A stretch of DNA of 12,680 nucleotides, taken from the NCBI GenBank assembly GCA_031379885.1, contig JANNFN010000128.1, forward strand, positions 1 to 12,680, given 5' to 3'. Below, one piece after another: positions 1-6,602 of the stretch. Numbering within the stretch: position 1 is the first letter of the stretch; every line of letters starts with the position of its first letter. The position numbers and the translations under genes are program-made. This DNA is from Methylotenera_A sp031379885 (GTDB lineage Bacteria > Pseudomonadota > Gammaproteobacteria > Burkholderiales > Methylophilaceae). Below the pieces are notes generated by a model. That model saw only the letters and a list, made by a program, of their open reading frames with translations. It did no database searches and had not been told where the DNA came from.

Positions 1-99
1 AGCTGAGAAATGTGCGAATAAATCGTCACCGCCTGCATCTGGAGTAATGAAACCAAAACCTTTAGAATCATTGAACCACTTTACAATACCTGTTGCCAT
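1..99 (-). CDS. Cold-shock protein (CspA family), 5' part only
   Basis: Reading the minus strand from the ATG at 99-97 gives 33 codons, open to the window edge, that begin MATGIVKWFNDSKGFGFITP. This is the N-terminal half of a CspA-type cold-shock domain, normally about 67-70 residues. It contains the W8-F9 aromatic pair, the RNP1 motif KGFGFI at residues 13-18 and an RNP2-like DLFAHFSA at 26-33. Family members are small cytoplasmic OB-fold proteins that bind single-stranded RNA and DNA, melt RNA hairpins and can act as transcription antiterminators. The gene has its own leader of about 100 nt with a promoter at 207-235, and is divergent from infA. The Shine-Dalgarno region is only a weak AAGAAAG. 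The family assignment is very secure; which csp paralogue it is cannot be told. Confidence 0.95.
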   Translation of the reverse strand, partial: MATGIVKWFNDSKGFGFITPDAGGDDLFAHFSA

Positions 100-150
100 A
101 ATATTACTTTCTTACTAAAAAGGGAGGCACCCAAAAAAGTCTCTACTTCT

Positions 151-175
151 AAAAAAAAAGAGCCCGGAAGGACCC
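151..175 (-). terminator. Terminator-like hairpin in the csp leader (possible attenuator)
   Basis: On the minus strand, GGGTCC (175-170) can pair with GGGCTC (165-160) across a UUCC loop (169-166). That is six base pairs, two of them G-U wobbles (174:161 and 172:163). Nine T residues follow at once (159-151). The element lies between the csp promoter candidate and the csp start codon, and no minus-strand gene lies upstream that it could terminate. Inference: it is either a weak intrinsic terminator or an attenuator that a hairpin-melting Csp protein could relieve. The wobble pairs make the stem only moderately stable. Confidence 0.5.
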
Positions 176-206
176 AATAAATTAAAAATCTAAACGCCTA
201 AGCGTC

Positions 207-235
207 TTTGTACGGACAATTCTCTTGCATGTCAA
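207..235 (-). promoter_or_regulatory. Sigma70-type promoter of the cold-shock gene
   Basis: On the minus strand a perfect -35 box TTGACA (235-230) is followed by a 17-nt spacer and TACAAA (212-207), which matches 4 of 6 positions of TATAAT. Transcription would start near 200, giving a leader of about 100 nt before the ATG at 99. CTTG (224-227) and CAAG (233-236) form a small inverted repeat over the -35 box, possibly by chance. Confidence 0.65.
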
Positions 236-273
236 GCAATATTCACATTTATTTCTAATAACCTTGCAATTGA

Positions 274-302
274 TTGCTTATTTACGCCCGCGAGACTATA
301 CT
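274..302 (+). promoter_or_regulatory. Candidate sigma70 promoter of infA
   Basis: TTGCTT (274-279), a 17-nt spacer and TATACT (297-302) form a plausible sigma70 promoter: the -10 box matches 5 of 6 and the -35 box 3 of 6 positions. Transcription would start near 309, leaving a leader of roughly 90 nt before infA that contains a run of eight T (about 339-346). The csp promoter lies less than 80 bp away on the other strand, so the two divergent genes share one regulatory region. Confidence 0.5.
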
Positions 303-397
303 GCGCCTGCGTTTAATAGTGTCTTCACGCTTTGTTGTTTTTTTTATACACTATTCCCAATTTTGTTATTGATGGGTCTTAATTCAGGAGTAGTGTC

Positions 398-658
398 ATG
401 GCTAAAGAAGAGCTAATTGAAATGAACGGCGTGGTGGATGAAATTCTACCCGATTCGCGCTACCGCGTCACGCTGGAAAATGGCCACAAGCTCATTGCCT
501 ACACTGGCGGTAAAATGAAGAAAAATCATATTCGTATCTTGGCTGGCGATAAAGTGACTTTGGAGCTATCACCTTACGATATTAATAACGGACGTATTAC
601 ATTTAGACATATTGAATCTAAAACGCCTTATAGCCCACCTAAAAGACGCACCTATTAA
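398..658 (+). CDS. infA: Translation initiation factor IF-1
   Basis: The 86-residue product begins MAKEELIEMNGVVDEILP and has the full IF-1 OB fold, including LENGH (residues 27-31), GGKMKKNHIRILAGDK (37-52) and LSPYDINNGRITFRH (57-71). IF-1 binds the A-site region of the 30S subunit and works with IF-2 and IF-3 in initiation complex assembly. The common form is 72 residues; here about 14 extra residues follow, ending in the basic PPKRRTY. Extended IF-1 proteins are, as I recall, typical of a second betaproteobacterial infA. AGGAG (386-390), 7 nt before the ATG, supports the start. The gene is monocistronic here, with a promoter candidate at 274-302 and a terminator at 671-697, instead of lying among ribosomal protein genes. 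Confidence 0.96.
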   Translation: MAKEELIEMNGVVDEILPDSRYRVTLENGHKLIAYTGGKMKKNHIRILAGDKVTLELSPYDINNGRITFRHIESKTPYSPPKRRTY

Positions 659-670
659 GTAGTATTGCTT

Positions 671-697
671 AAAGCCAGCGTCAATGCTGGCTTTTTT
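671..697 (+). terminator. Intrinsic terminator after infA
   Basis: AAAGCCAGC (671-679) pairs with GCTGGCTTT (686-694) across a 6-nt loop, giving a nine-pair stem that runs into six T (692-697). It lies 12 nt after the infA stop codon and is the clearest rho-independent terminator in the window. Confidence 0.9.
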
Positions 698-718
698 GTT
701 GTCTATCATTTAGATGAA

Positions 719-736
719 TTATTAAGATTATTAAGA
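719..736 (+). repeat. Tandem 9-nt direct repeat upstream of mqo
   Basis: TTATTAAGA occurs twice head to tail (719-727 and 728-736), just before the mqo ATG at 744. The AAGA of the second copy is the only Shine-Dalgarno-like match for mqo. The infA terminator ends at 697, so the mqo promoter must fit in about 45 bp or lie within or upstream of the terminator. The best candidate I find is TTGTTG (696-701) with an 18-nt spacer and TATTAA (720-725), which is weak. The role of the repeat is unknown. Confidence 0.5.
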
Positions 737-743
737 AATTAGT

Positions 744-2237
744 ATGAAAAATTTACAGACCGATGTGTTGTTAGTGGGAGGTGGCATTATGAGCGCCACG
801 CTAGGCGTCCTGCTACACAAACTAGACCCTAGCTTAAGCATTACTCTGGTGGAACAGTTGTCAGATGTTGCAATGGAAAGCTCTGCTGCCCTTAATAATG
901 CAGGAACGGGTCATGCAGGCTACTGCGAGCTTAATTACACGCCTCAAGCAGCTGATGGCAGCATCTCTGTAGAACGTGCGTTAGAAATTAATGCTGCATT
1001 TGAGCTTTCACTACAATTTTGGTCGCATTTAATAGAAACTGACGCACTGCCCGCGCCAGAACAATTTATTAACAAGACTCCGCACATCAGTTTTGTTTGG
1101 GGCGAGAAAAATATTGCATTTTTAAAGCACAGGTATGAGCTCCTTAATAAGCACCATTTATTTGAAGGCATGCAATTTAGCGACAGTTTTGCACAGCTGC
1201 AAGCATGGATGCCCTTAATAATGGCCAATAGAAGCGCCAAAGAGCACTTGGCGGCAAGCTATGTGAATAGAGGCTCTGACGTTGATTTTGGCGCATTAAC
1301 ACGGCATTTGGTAGCTCACCTTAAAGCGCAAGCAAGTTTTAACTTACACACCAATACGCAAGTTAGAAAGTTAGACAAAGTGAAAGACCGCACTAAAGAC
1401 AATAGCTGGCACGTGAAACTTTACGATTTGGAAACCAAGCACACCAAAACTATCAACGCTAAGTTTGTATTTTTGGGCGCAGGTGGTGGTGCCTTGCCGC
1501 TATTACAAAAAGCAGATATCGATGAAAGCAAAGGCTATGGCGGCTTTCCCGTTAGCGGACAATGGTTAATTTGCAATAACCCAGACACTATTCAGCAGCA
1601 CCAAGTTAAAGTGTACGGCAAAGCCGCCATAGGTGCGCCACCGATGTCTGTGCCGCATTTAGACACCCGTATGATTAATGGTAAACCTGCTTTGCTATTT
1701 GGCCCATTTGCTGGATTTACCACCAAATTTTTAAAAACCGGCTCAAAGTTAGATTTAGCAAAATCAGTTAAAGCCAACAATTTCAAAGCGCTATTGGGCG
1801 TGGGCAGGCACAATTTAGATTTGACTAAATATTTGATGAAAGAAGCCACGCAAACACATGAGCAGCGCATGAATGCCTTACGGGCGTTTTTGCCAGAAGC
1901 TGTGAGCGCCGATTGGAAACTGGAAAATGCTGGGCAACGTGTACAAATTATCAAAAAATGTAACAAAAAATGGGGTAAGTTGGAATTCGGTACAGAGATA
2001 GTTGCCTCAAAAGATGGTACTTTAGCCGCATTACTCGGCGCCTCTCCTGGCGCCTCTACCAGCGTACAGGCGATGATAACTGTAATTGAACGCTGTTTTG
2101 CAAACCAAATTAACGCACAAGGTTGGCAGGCAAAAATTAAGCAGCTGGTGCCCTCTTATGGCGAATCGCTCATTGAGAATGCAAACTTGCTCAAAGAAGT
2201 GCGCCAGCGTACTTTAACAATTCTCAAATTAATCTAA
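744..2237 (+). CDS. mqo: Malate:quinone oxidoreductase
   Basis: This 497-residue flavoprotein matches Mqo (EC 1.1.5.4), which oxidises L-malate to oxaloacetate at the inner face of the cytoplasmic membrane and passes electrons to quinone, bypassing NAD-dependent malate dehydrogenase. The FAD-binding N terminus is DVLLVGGGIMSATLG (residues 7-21). Family blocks follow: NNAGTGHAGYCELNYTP (51-67), GAGGGALPLLQ (246-256), GYGGFPVSGQW (264-274), GKAAIGAPPMSVPHLDTR (292-309) and LGASPGASTSV (431-441). Length is normal for the family and the frame is intact. The start is the ATG directly before the dinucleotide-binding motif; its Shine-Dalgarno is weak (AAGA, 733-736). The gene is monocistronic and converges on rlmB; the two coding regions overlap by 4 nt with no terminator between them. 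Confidence 0.96.
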   Translation: MKNLQTDVLLVGGGIMSATLGVLLHKLDPSLSITLVEQLSDVAMESSAALNNAGTGHAGYCELNYTPQAADGSISVERALEINAAFELSLQFWSHLIETDALPAPEQFINKTPHISFVWGEKNIAFLKHRYELLNKHHLFEGMQFSDSFAQLQAWMPLIMANRSAKEHLAASYVNRGSDVDFGALTRHLVAHLKAQASFNLHTNTQVRKLDKVKDRTKDNSWHVKLYDLETKHTKTINAKFVFLGAGGGALPLLQKADIDESKGYGGFPVSGQWLICNNPDTIQQHQVKVYGKAAIGAPPMSVPHLDTRMINGKPALLFGPFAGFTTKFLKTGSKLDLAKSVKANNFKALLGVGRHNLDLTKYLMKEATQTHEQRMNALRAFLPEAVSADWKLENAGQRVQIIKKCNKKWGKLEFGTEIVASKDGTLAALLGASPGASTSVQAMITVIERCFANQINAQGWQAKIKQLVPSYGESLIENANLLKEVRQRTLTILKLI

Positions 2238-3007
2238 GCTTTAACTAGACTGCGTTGGCGGCGCGCCTCATAGAGGCAAATGCCGCTTGCGACGCTAACA
2301 TTTAAGCTCTCAACCGAACCGAACATCGGAATTGTGACCAGCGCATCACATGTTTCTGCAGTTAAGCGGCGTATACCATCCCCCTCAGATCCTAACACTA
2401 TTGCAATTGGGCCATCTAGCTTAATATTGAGCAAGCTGGAAGGCGCAGCTTTTCCTTCTGGTGCGTCAAGGGTCGTTCCAACAATAAACACACCAGCGTC
2501 TTTTAGCTCACGCAAAGTACGCGCTAAATTGGTCACCGCAATAAATGGTACGGTTTCTGCCGCACCGCTTGCTACTTTACGCACAGTAGCATTTAAACCC
2601 ACCGCACGGTCTTTTGGCGCGATGACCGCGTGTACGCCCATGGCATCCGCCACACGCAGGCAAGCGCCTAGGTTATGCGGGTCTTCCACGCCATCTAGAA
2701 CCAAAAAAAATGGTGGTTCAGTTAAATCAGATTCCAAAATATCATGAATATCTTTGTATGGAATCGGCGTATCCACCACGCGCGCAATTACGCCTTGGTG
2801 GCGACCATTCATGCCAGCCAATCCATCTAGACGACTTCGTTCAACTTCCATCGTCCGTATGCCTGCAGATTCTGCTATTTTGAGTAAGTCTTTCATGCGC
2901 GCATCAATGCGGTCACGGTCGATCAAAATTTCTTCAATACTTGTTGCGTGTTGGCGCATGCGGCTTAAAACCGCGTGGAAGCCAAATAATATACGTGCGT
3001 CACTCAT
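2234..3007 (-). CDS. rlmB: 23S rRNA (guanosine-2251-2'-O)-methyltransferase
   Basis: The 257-residue protein is a SpoU/TrmH-type SPOUT methyltransferase that closely follows RlmB. RlmB uses S-adenosylmethionine to methylate the 2'-OH of G2251 in the P loop of 23S rRNA. An N-terminal substrate-binding domain (about residues 5-80) is followed by the knotted catalytic domain. Its motif 1 is DGVEDPHNLGACLR (105-118), motif 2 IVLGSEGDGIRR (203-214) and motif 3 SVESLNVSVASGICLYE (231-247). NATVRKVASGAAE (139-151) also matches E. coli RlmB closely. Its ATG shares the sequence ATGA with the TGA of rnr, so it is probably translated by coupling to rnr. Its TAG stop (2236-2234) overlaps the mqo TAA stop on the other strand. 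Confidence 0.95.
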   Translation of the reverse strand: MSDARILFGFHAVLSRMRQHATSIEEILIDRDRIDARMKDLLKIAESAGIRTMEVERSRLDGLAGMNGRHQGVIARVVDTPIPYKDIHDILESDLTEPPFFLVLDGVEDPHNLGACLRVADAMGVHAVIAPKDRAVGLNATVRKVASGAAETVPFIAVTNLARTLRELKDAGVFIVGTTLDAPEGKAAPSSLLNIKLDGPIAIVLGSEGDGIRRLTAETCDALVTIPMFGSVESLNVSVASGICLYEARRQRSLVKA

Positions 3008-5412
3008 CGTTTAGGCTTGCCTTTATTTTTGCTATGTTTTGTATGTTGTTTGTGTGCAGGTTTGGTTGGCACTTTTTTCTTTCCGCCAGAACGGTCGTGC
3101 TTCGCTTTTTCCAGCGCTCGCGTACTTAGCGGTTTAAAATCAGCACTTTTTTTGTCTATATTTGCACTTAACGTTCTTTTATGAGTATCGCCATAAGCCG
3201 CATGGATATTGCCTTGTGGCTTAACACTTAAATGTGAAGAATGACTCACTAAACTAAAATCAATCTTGCTAGTTTCTAAATCTACACGAGCGACTTTAAC
3301 CGTTAATCGGTCACCCAGCCTAAATCTCACATTTGTGCGCTCGCCAACCATTTCATGACGCGCTTTGTCATAATTAAAGTAATCGTTACCCAACTCCGTC
3401 ACATGCAATAAACCCTCCACATACACGCCATCGAGTGCCACGAATACACCGAAACTGGTAACTCCCGCCACCGTTCCTTCGTAAACTTCGCCAATTTTAT
3501 CTTGCATGTAATAGCATTTAAGCCAATTGTTCACGTCGCGTGTGGCTTCATCTGCGCGTCGTTCGGTCATCGAACAATGCACGCCTAAGTTATTCCAATC
3601 TTTCGCCTTGTATTTCTCGCCATTGACTACGGCTTTGATAGCACGATGAATCAGCAAGTCTGGATAGCGACGAATAGGCGAAGTAAAGTGCGCATAAGCC
3701 TCGTATGCCAGCCCAAAATGACCGACGTTATCTGGGCTATACACGGCTTGCTGCATAGAGCGCAGTAACACGGTCTGCAATAATTGCGCGTCTGGCCTGT
3801 CTTTAATCTGCTTCATCAACTTGCCATAATCTTTAGCATGTGGTTTTTCACCGCCGCCTACGCTAAAACCAACTTCGCCCATAAAGGTGCGCAGTGCTTC
3901 CAGTTTTTCTGGCGTTGGGCCTTCGTGGATGCGGTATAGCGCGGCATGTTCATTTTTGTGCAAGAAGTCCGCCGCACAAACGTTGGCAGCCAACATACAT
4001 TCCTCAATCAGTTTGTGCGCCTCGTTGCGCTGCACCGGCACGATTTTGTCAATTTTGCCGTTATCATCAAACATCATCATGGTTTCGGTCGATTCAAATT
4101 CAATCGCGCCACGCTTTTCGCGCTGATTCAGCATCAATTTAAATAACGCATACAAACTCTGCACATGCGGCATGATGTGCGCGTATTCACGCGCTGTTTC
4201 GCCTTGCGGATTTTCCAGCATTTCAGCCACTTTGGTGTAAGTCATACGCGCTTTGGAGCGCATCACCGACGGATAAAACTTGTATTTTTGCACGATGCCC
4301 GCCGCGTCAAGTTGCATATCACAGATCATGCAAAGTCGCTCTACATCTGGGTTGAGTGAGCATAAGCCGTTTGACAAGGCTTCTGGCAACATAGGAATCA
4401 CGCGGCGCGGAAAATACACCGAATTACCACGTTCAAAGGCTTCTTTATCCAACGTGTCGTCAGGTTTTACGTAAAAACTTACGTCGGCAATCGCGACGAC
4501 TAAGCGCCAGCCAGTGCCTTGCTTTTCCGCGTACACTGCATCATCAAAATCGCGCGCAGTTTCGCCATCAATCGTAATCAGCGGCAACTCGCGCAAATCA
4601 ATGCGGCTCTTGTAATCAGCCGCTTGTACAAGCTTAGGGATGCCCTCAGCTTGACGAATTGCGGCTGACGTAAACTCATGTGGCAGTTTATGCTTACGCA
4701 AGGCAATTTCAATCTCCATGCCGCTATCTGCATAATTACCCAAAATTTGCACCACTTTGCCCATTGGGTGCGCGCCAGAAGATGGTTGAGCAGTTAACTC
4801 TACCATCACCACTTGGCCTGGTTTAGCGCCCATATCGAGATGGTATGGAATCAAAATGTCTTGGTTAATGCGTTTGTCTTCAGCCGCCACAATAGTCACG
4901 CCTTGGCCCTGTATGACGCGCCCGACTAACGATTGGGTACTACGCTCTAAAACTTCGACGATTTTGCCTTCTGGTCGGCCTTTTCTATCTAATCCGCTCA
5001 TGCGTACCATGGCACGATCACCATGCATGACTTGTGCCATCTCACGCGGTCCTAGAAACAAGTCATCAGGATGTTTGATCTTGTCATCCGGTACCAAGAA
5101 ACCAAAACCATCAGGATGACCTTGCACCGTGCCGCTAATCGCGTGAATTTTCTCTGTGAGGCACAACGCGCCTTTGCGATTGCGCATAATTTGACCTTCG
5201 CGCTCCATCGCGTTGAGGCGTTTATTAAAGTTATCGCGCTCATCCACGCCAATATCTAATAAACCATAAACTTGTTCAACACTCAAAGGCACACCTTGAT
5301 CTGAAAGTACTTGCAAAATTAGCTCACGGCTAGGCAATGGCGCCTCGTATTGCCCGGCTTCTCTACCTGCGTGCGGGTCGTTTTGTCGTTGATTATGCTT
5401 TTTTGTTGACAA
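3004..5412 (-). CDS. rnr: Ribonuclease R
   Basis: The 802-residue protein has the full RNase R order: winged-helix region (about 27-87), two cold-shock/OB domains (about 90-240), RNB exonuclease core (about 270-590), S1 domain (about 644-722) and a Lys/Arg-rich tail (768-802). The catalytic stretch TIDGETARDFDDAV (280-293) keeps the acidic metal ligands D282, D288, D290 and D291, and HFTSPIRRYPDL (575-586) is also intact. RNase R degrades structured RNA 3' to 5' in rRNA quality control and is cold-inducible in E. coli. The start is TTG (5412-5410). The reading frame has an upstream stop and no closer ATG or GTG, and the N terminus DPHAGREAGQYEAPLPSRE aligns with E. coli RNase R, so the TTG is probably real. 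The Shine-Dalgarno is poor. It is first in an operon with rlmB; the divergent tRNA-Leu promoter overlaps its start codon. Confidence 0.96.
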   Translation of the reverse strand: MSTKKHNQRQNDPHAGREAGQYEAPLPSRELILQVLSDQGVPLSVEQVYGLLDIGVDERDNFNKRLNAMEREGQIMRNRKGALCLTEKIHAISGTVQGHPDGFGFLVPDDKIKHPDDLFLGPREMAQVMHGDRAMVRMSGLDRKGRPEGKIVEVLERSTQSLVGRVIQGQGVTIVAAEDKRINQDILIPYHLDMGAKPGQVVMVELTAQPSSGAHPMGKVVQILGNYADSGMEIEIALRKHKLPHEFTSAAIRQAEGIPKLVQAADYKSRIDLRELPLITIDGETARDFDDAVYAEKQGTGWRLVVAIADVSFYVKPDDTLDKEAFERGNSVYFPRRVIPMLPEALSNGLCSLNPDVERLCMICDMQLDAAGIVQKYKFYPSVMRSKARMTYTKVAEMLENPQGETAREYAHIMPHVQSLYALFKLMLNQREKRGAIEFESTETMMMFDDNGKIDKIVPVQRNEAHKLIEECMLAANVCAADFLHKNEHAALYRIHEGPTPEKLEALRTFMGEVGFSVGGGEKPHAKDYGKLMKQIKDRPDAQLLQTVLLRSMQQAVYSPDNVGHFGLAYEAYAHFTSPIRRYPDLLIHRAIKAVVNGEKYKAKDWNNLGVHCSMTERRADEATRDVNNWLKCYYMQDKIGEVYEGTVAGVTSFGVFVALDGVYVEGLLHVTELGNDYFNYDKARHEMVGERTNVRFRLGDRLTVKVARVDLETSKIDFSLVSHSSHLSVKPQGNIHAAYGDTHKRTLSANIDKKSADFKPLSTRALEKAKHDRSGGKKKVPTKPAHKQHTKHSKNKGKPKR

Positions 5413-5433
5413 GTTATTTGCTTTCTATAAAAT
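5406..5433 (+). promoter_or_regulatory. Promoter of the tRNA-Leu gene
   Basis: A perfect TTGACA (5406-5411), a 16-nt spacer and TAAAAT (5428-5433, 5 of 6 matches) are followed by a GC-rich discriminator CGGCGC (5435-5440), a typical feature of stable-RNA promoters under stringent control. Transcription would start near 5440, about 26 nt before the mature tRNA. The -35 box overlaps the rnr TTG start codon on the opposite strand. Confidence 0.75.
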
Positions 5434-5465
5434 TCGGCGCATTATTCAAATAGCTAAGAATGATT

Positions 5466-5550
5466 GCCCAGATGGCGGAATTGGTAGACGCGCAGGTTTC
5501 AGATACCTGTATCGAAAGATGTGGAGGTTCGAGTCCTCTTCCGGGCACCA
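5466..5550 (+). tRNA. tRNA-Leu (anticodon CAG)
   Basis: An 85-nt class II tRNA with encoded CCA (5548-5550) and discriminator A5547. The anticodon stem is CAGGT (5493-5497) with ACCTG (5505-5509); the loop holds the anticodon CAG at 5500-5502, which reads CUG leucine codons. The long variable arm (5510-5521) closes on a GAAA tetraloop, as expected for Leu. The T arm is GGAGG (5523-5527), loop TTCGAGT (5528-5534) and CCTCT (5535-5539). The acceptor stem pairs 5466-5472 with 5540-5546 except for an A5470-C5542 mismatch at the fifth pair. Its promoter is at 5406-5433. No clear intrinsic terminator follows. Confidence 0.97.
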
Positions 5551-5597
5551 TAGTATTCGTACAGTAGTATTTTACAACGATAATTGAAATTGTAGTG
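5551..5597. other. Short gap between the converging tRNA-Leu and galE
   Basis: This 47-bp AT-rich gap holds two copies of TAGTATT (5551-5557 and 5565-5571) and a weak inverted repeat, TACAA (5573-5577) with TTGTA (5590-5594). Neither strand shows a GC-rich stem followed by a T run, so I see no convincing terminator for either the tRNA or galE. Confidence 0.5.
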
Positions 5598-6602
5598 CTA
5601 AATATAGCCTTGAGGGTTTTGCGATTGCCAGCGCCATGCGTCTCGGCAAATGTCAGCCAGATTGCGTTTCGTCACCCAACCTAATTTTTGTTTAGCCAAA
5701 GTAGCATCAGCAAAATAAATTGCAATATCCCCTAGGCGCCTAGCAACAATTTTATAAGGAATGACTTTTCCTGTCGTTTTTTCAAAAGTTTGTACAAGCT
5801 CTAATACACTATAACCGCGACCAGCGCCTAAATTTAGCGTCATTAACCCACCTAGATGCTTAAGTGCGGCAACATGACCTAATGCCAAATCTACCACGTG
5901 AATATAATCACGCACGCCAGTGCCATCAATCGTTGGGTAATCATTACCAAATATACTTAACTGCTTTAATTTTCCAGCAGCTACCTGCGAAACATAAGGC
6001 ATTAAGTTGTTAGGGATACCATTCGGATCTTCACCAATCAAGCCACTTTCATGCGCTCCTACAGGGTTAAAATAACGCAGTAACGTGATGTTCCATGCTG
6101 GATCTGCAACATTTAAATCTTCCAATATGCGCTCTACCATGCGCTTTGTTTGGCCATAGGGGTTCGCAGGACTTAATGACGCCGTTTCAGGGATTGGTTT
6201 GGTATCAGAAAATCCATACACTGTTGCAGATGAACTAAATACTAGGTTTTTTACCTTAAATTCAGCCATGACCTCCACTAATGCTAAGCTACCCATCACA
6301 TTGTTATCGTAATATTTAAGTGGATTTTCTACCGATTCACCGACCGCCTTTAGTCCAGCAAAATGTATGACTGCGCTAATTGCGTGTTGCTTAAAAATTG
6401 CTCTTAAACAATCTTTGTCACGTATATCGCCATCAATAAGCTCAACTGGTTTACCAGTGATTTTCTGAACCCTATTAATCGCTTCCGGTTTACTATTGCA
6501 AAAATTATCAATTACGATGACATCAAAACCTGCAATTAATAACTCAACACAGGTGTGCGTGCCAATATAACCAGCACCGCCAGTAACGAGAACTATGGCC
6601 AT
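5598..6602 (-). CDS. galE: UDP-glucose 4-epimerase
   Basis: This 334-residue short-chain dehydrogenase-type epimerase interconverts UDP-glucose and UDP-galactose through NAD-dependent oxidation at C4. The NAD-binding motif TGGAGYIG is at residues 7-14. The catalytic set matches E. coli GalE position for position: S124 (in FSSSATVYG), Y149 and K153 (NPYGQTK). GEDPNGIPNNLMPY (190-203) and DGTGVRDYIHVVDLA (226-240) are further GalE blocks. Length is close to the 338 residues of the E. coli enzyme. Its ATG (6602-6600) directly follows the TAA of the exosortase gene (6605-6603) with no base between, and I see no Shine-Dalgarno, so translation is probably coupled. No gal catabolic genes are nearby; the setting points to sugar-nucleotide supply for exopolysaccharide. 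Confidence 0.95.
   Translation of the reverse strand: MAIVLVTGGAGYIGTHTCVELLIAGFDVIVIDNFCNSKPEAINRVQKITGKPVELIDGDIRDKDCLRAIFKQHAISAVIHFAGLKAVGESVENPLKYYDNNVMGSLALVEVMAEFKVKNLVFSSSATVYGFSDTKPIPETASLSPANPYGQTKRMVERILEDLNVADPAWNITLLRYFNPVGAHESGLIGEDPNGIPNNLMPYVSQVAAGKLKQLSIFGNDYPTIDGTGVRDYIHVVDLALGHVAALKHLGGLMTLNLGAGRGYSVLELVQTFEKTTGKVIPYKIVARRLGDIAIYFADATLAKQKLGWVTKRNLADICRDAWRWQSQNPQGYI

Noticed and set aside
194..205. ACGC-CTAA-GCGT inverted repeat as an RNA hairpin in the csp leader
   Set aside because: It straddles the predicted transcription start, so the full hairpin would not be in the transcript; at most it is a DNA site.
305..346. Possible terminator before the T8 run in the infA leader
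   Set aside because: Only a 4-bp GCGT/ACGC stem with a long loop can be formed before the T run; too weak to call.
225..416. 63-codon plus-strand open frame overlapping the infA start
   Set aside because: It spans the infA promoter and leader, has no Shine-Dalgarno and resembles no protein; the AGGAG at 386-390 serves infA.
2280..3014. Long plus-strand open frames opposite rlmB
   Set aside because: They are antisense to a well-conserved SPOUT methyltransferase and show no recognisable motif or start signal.
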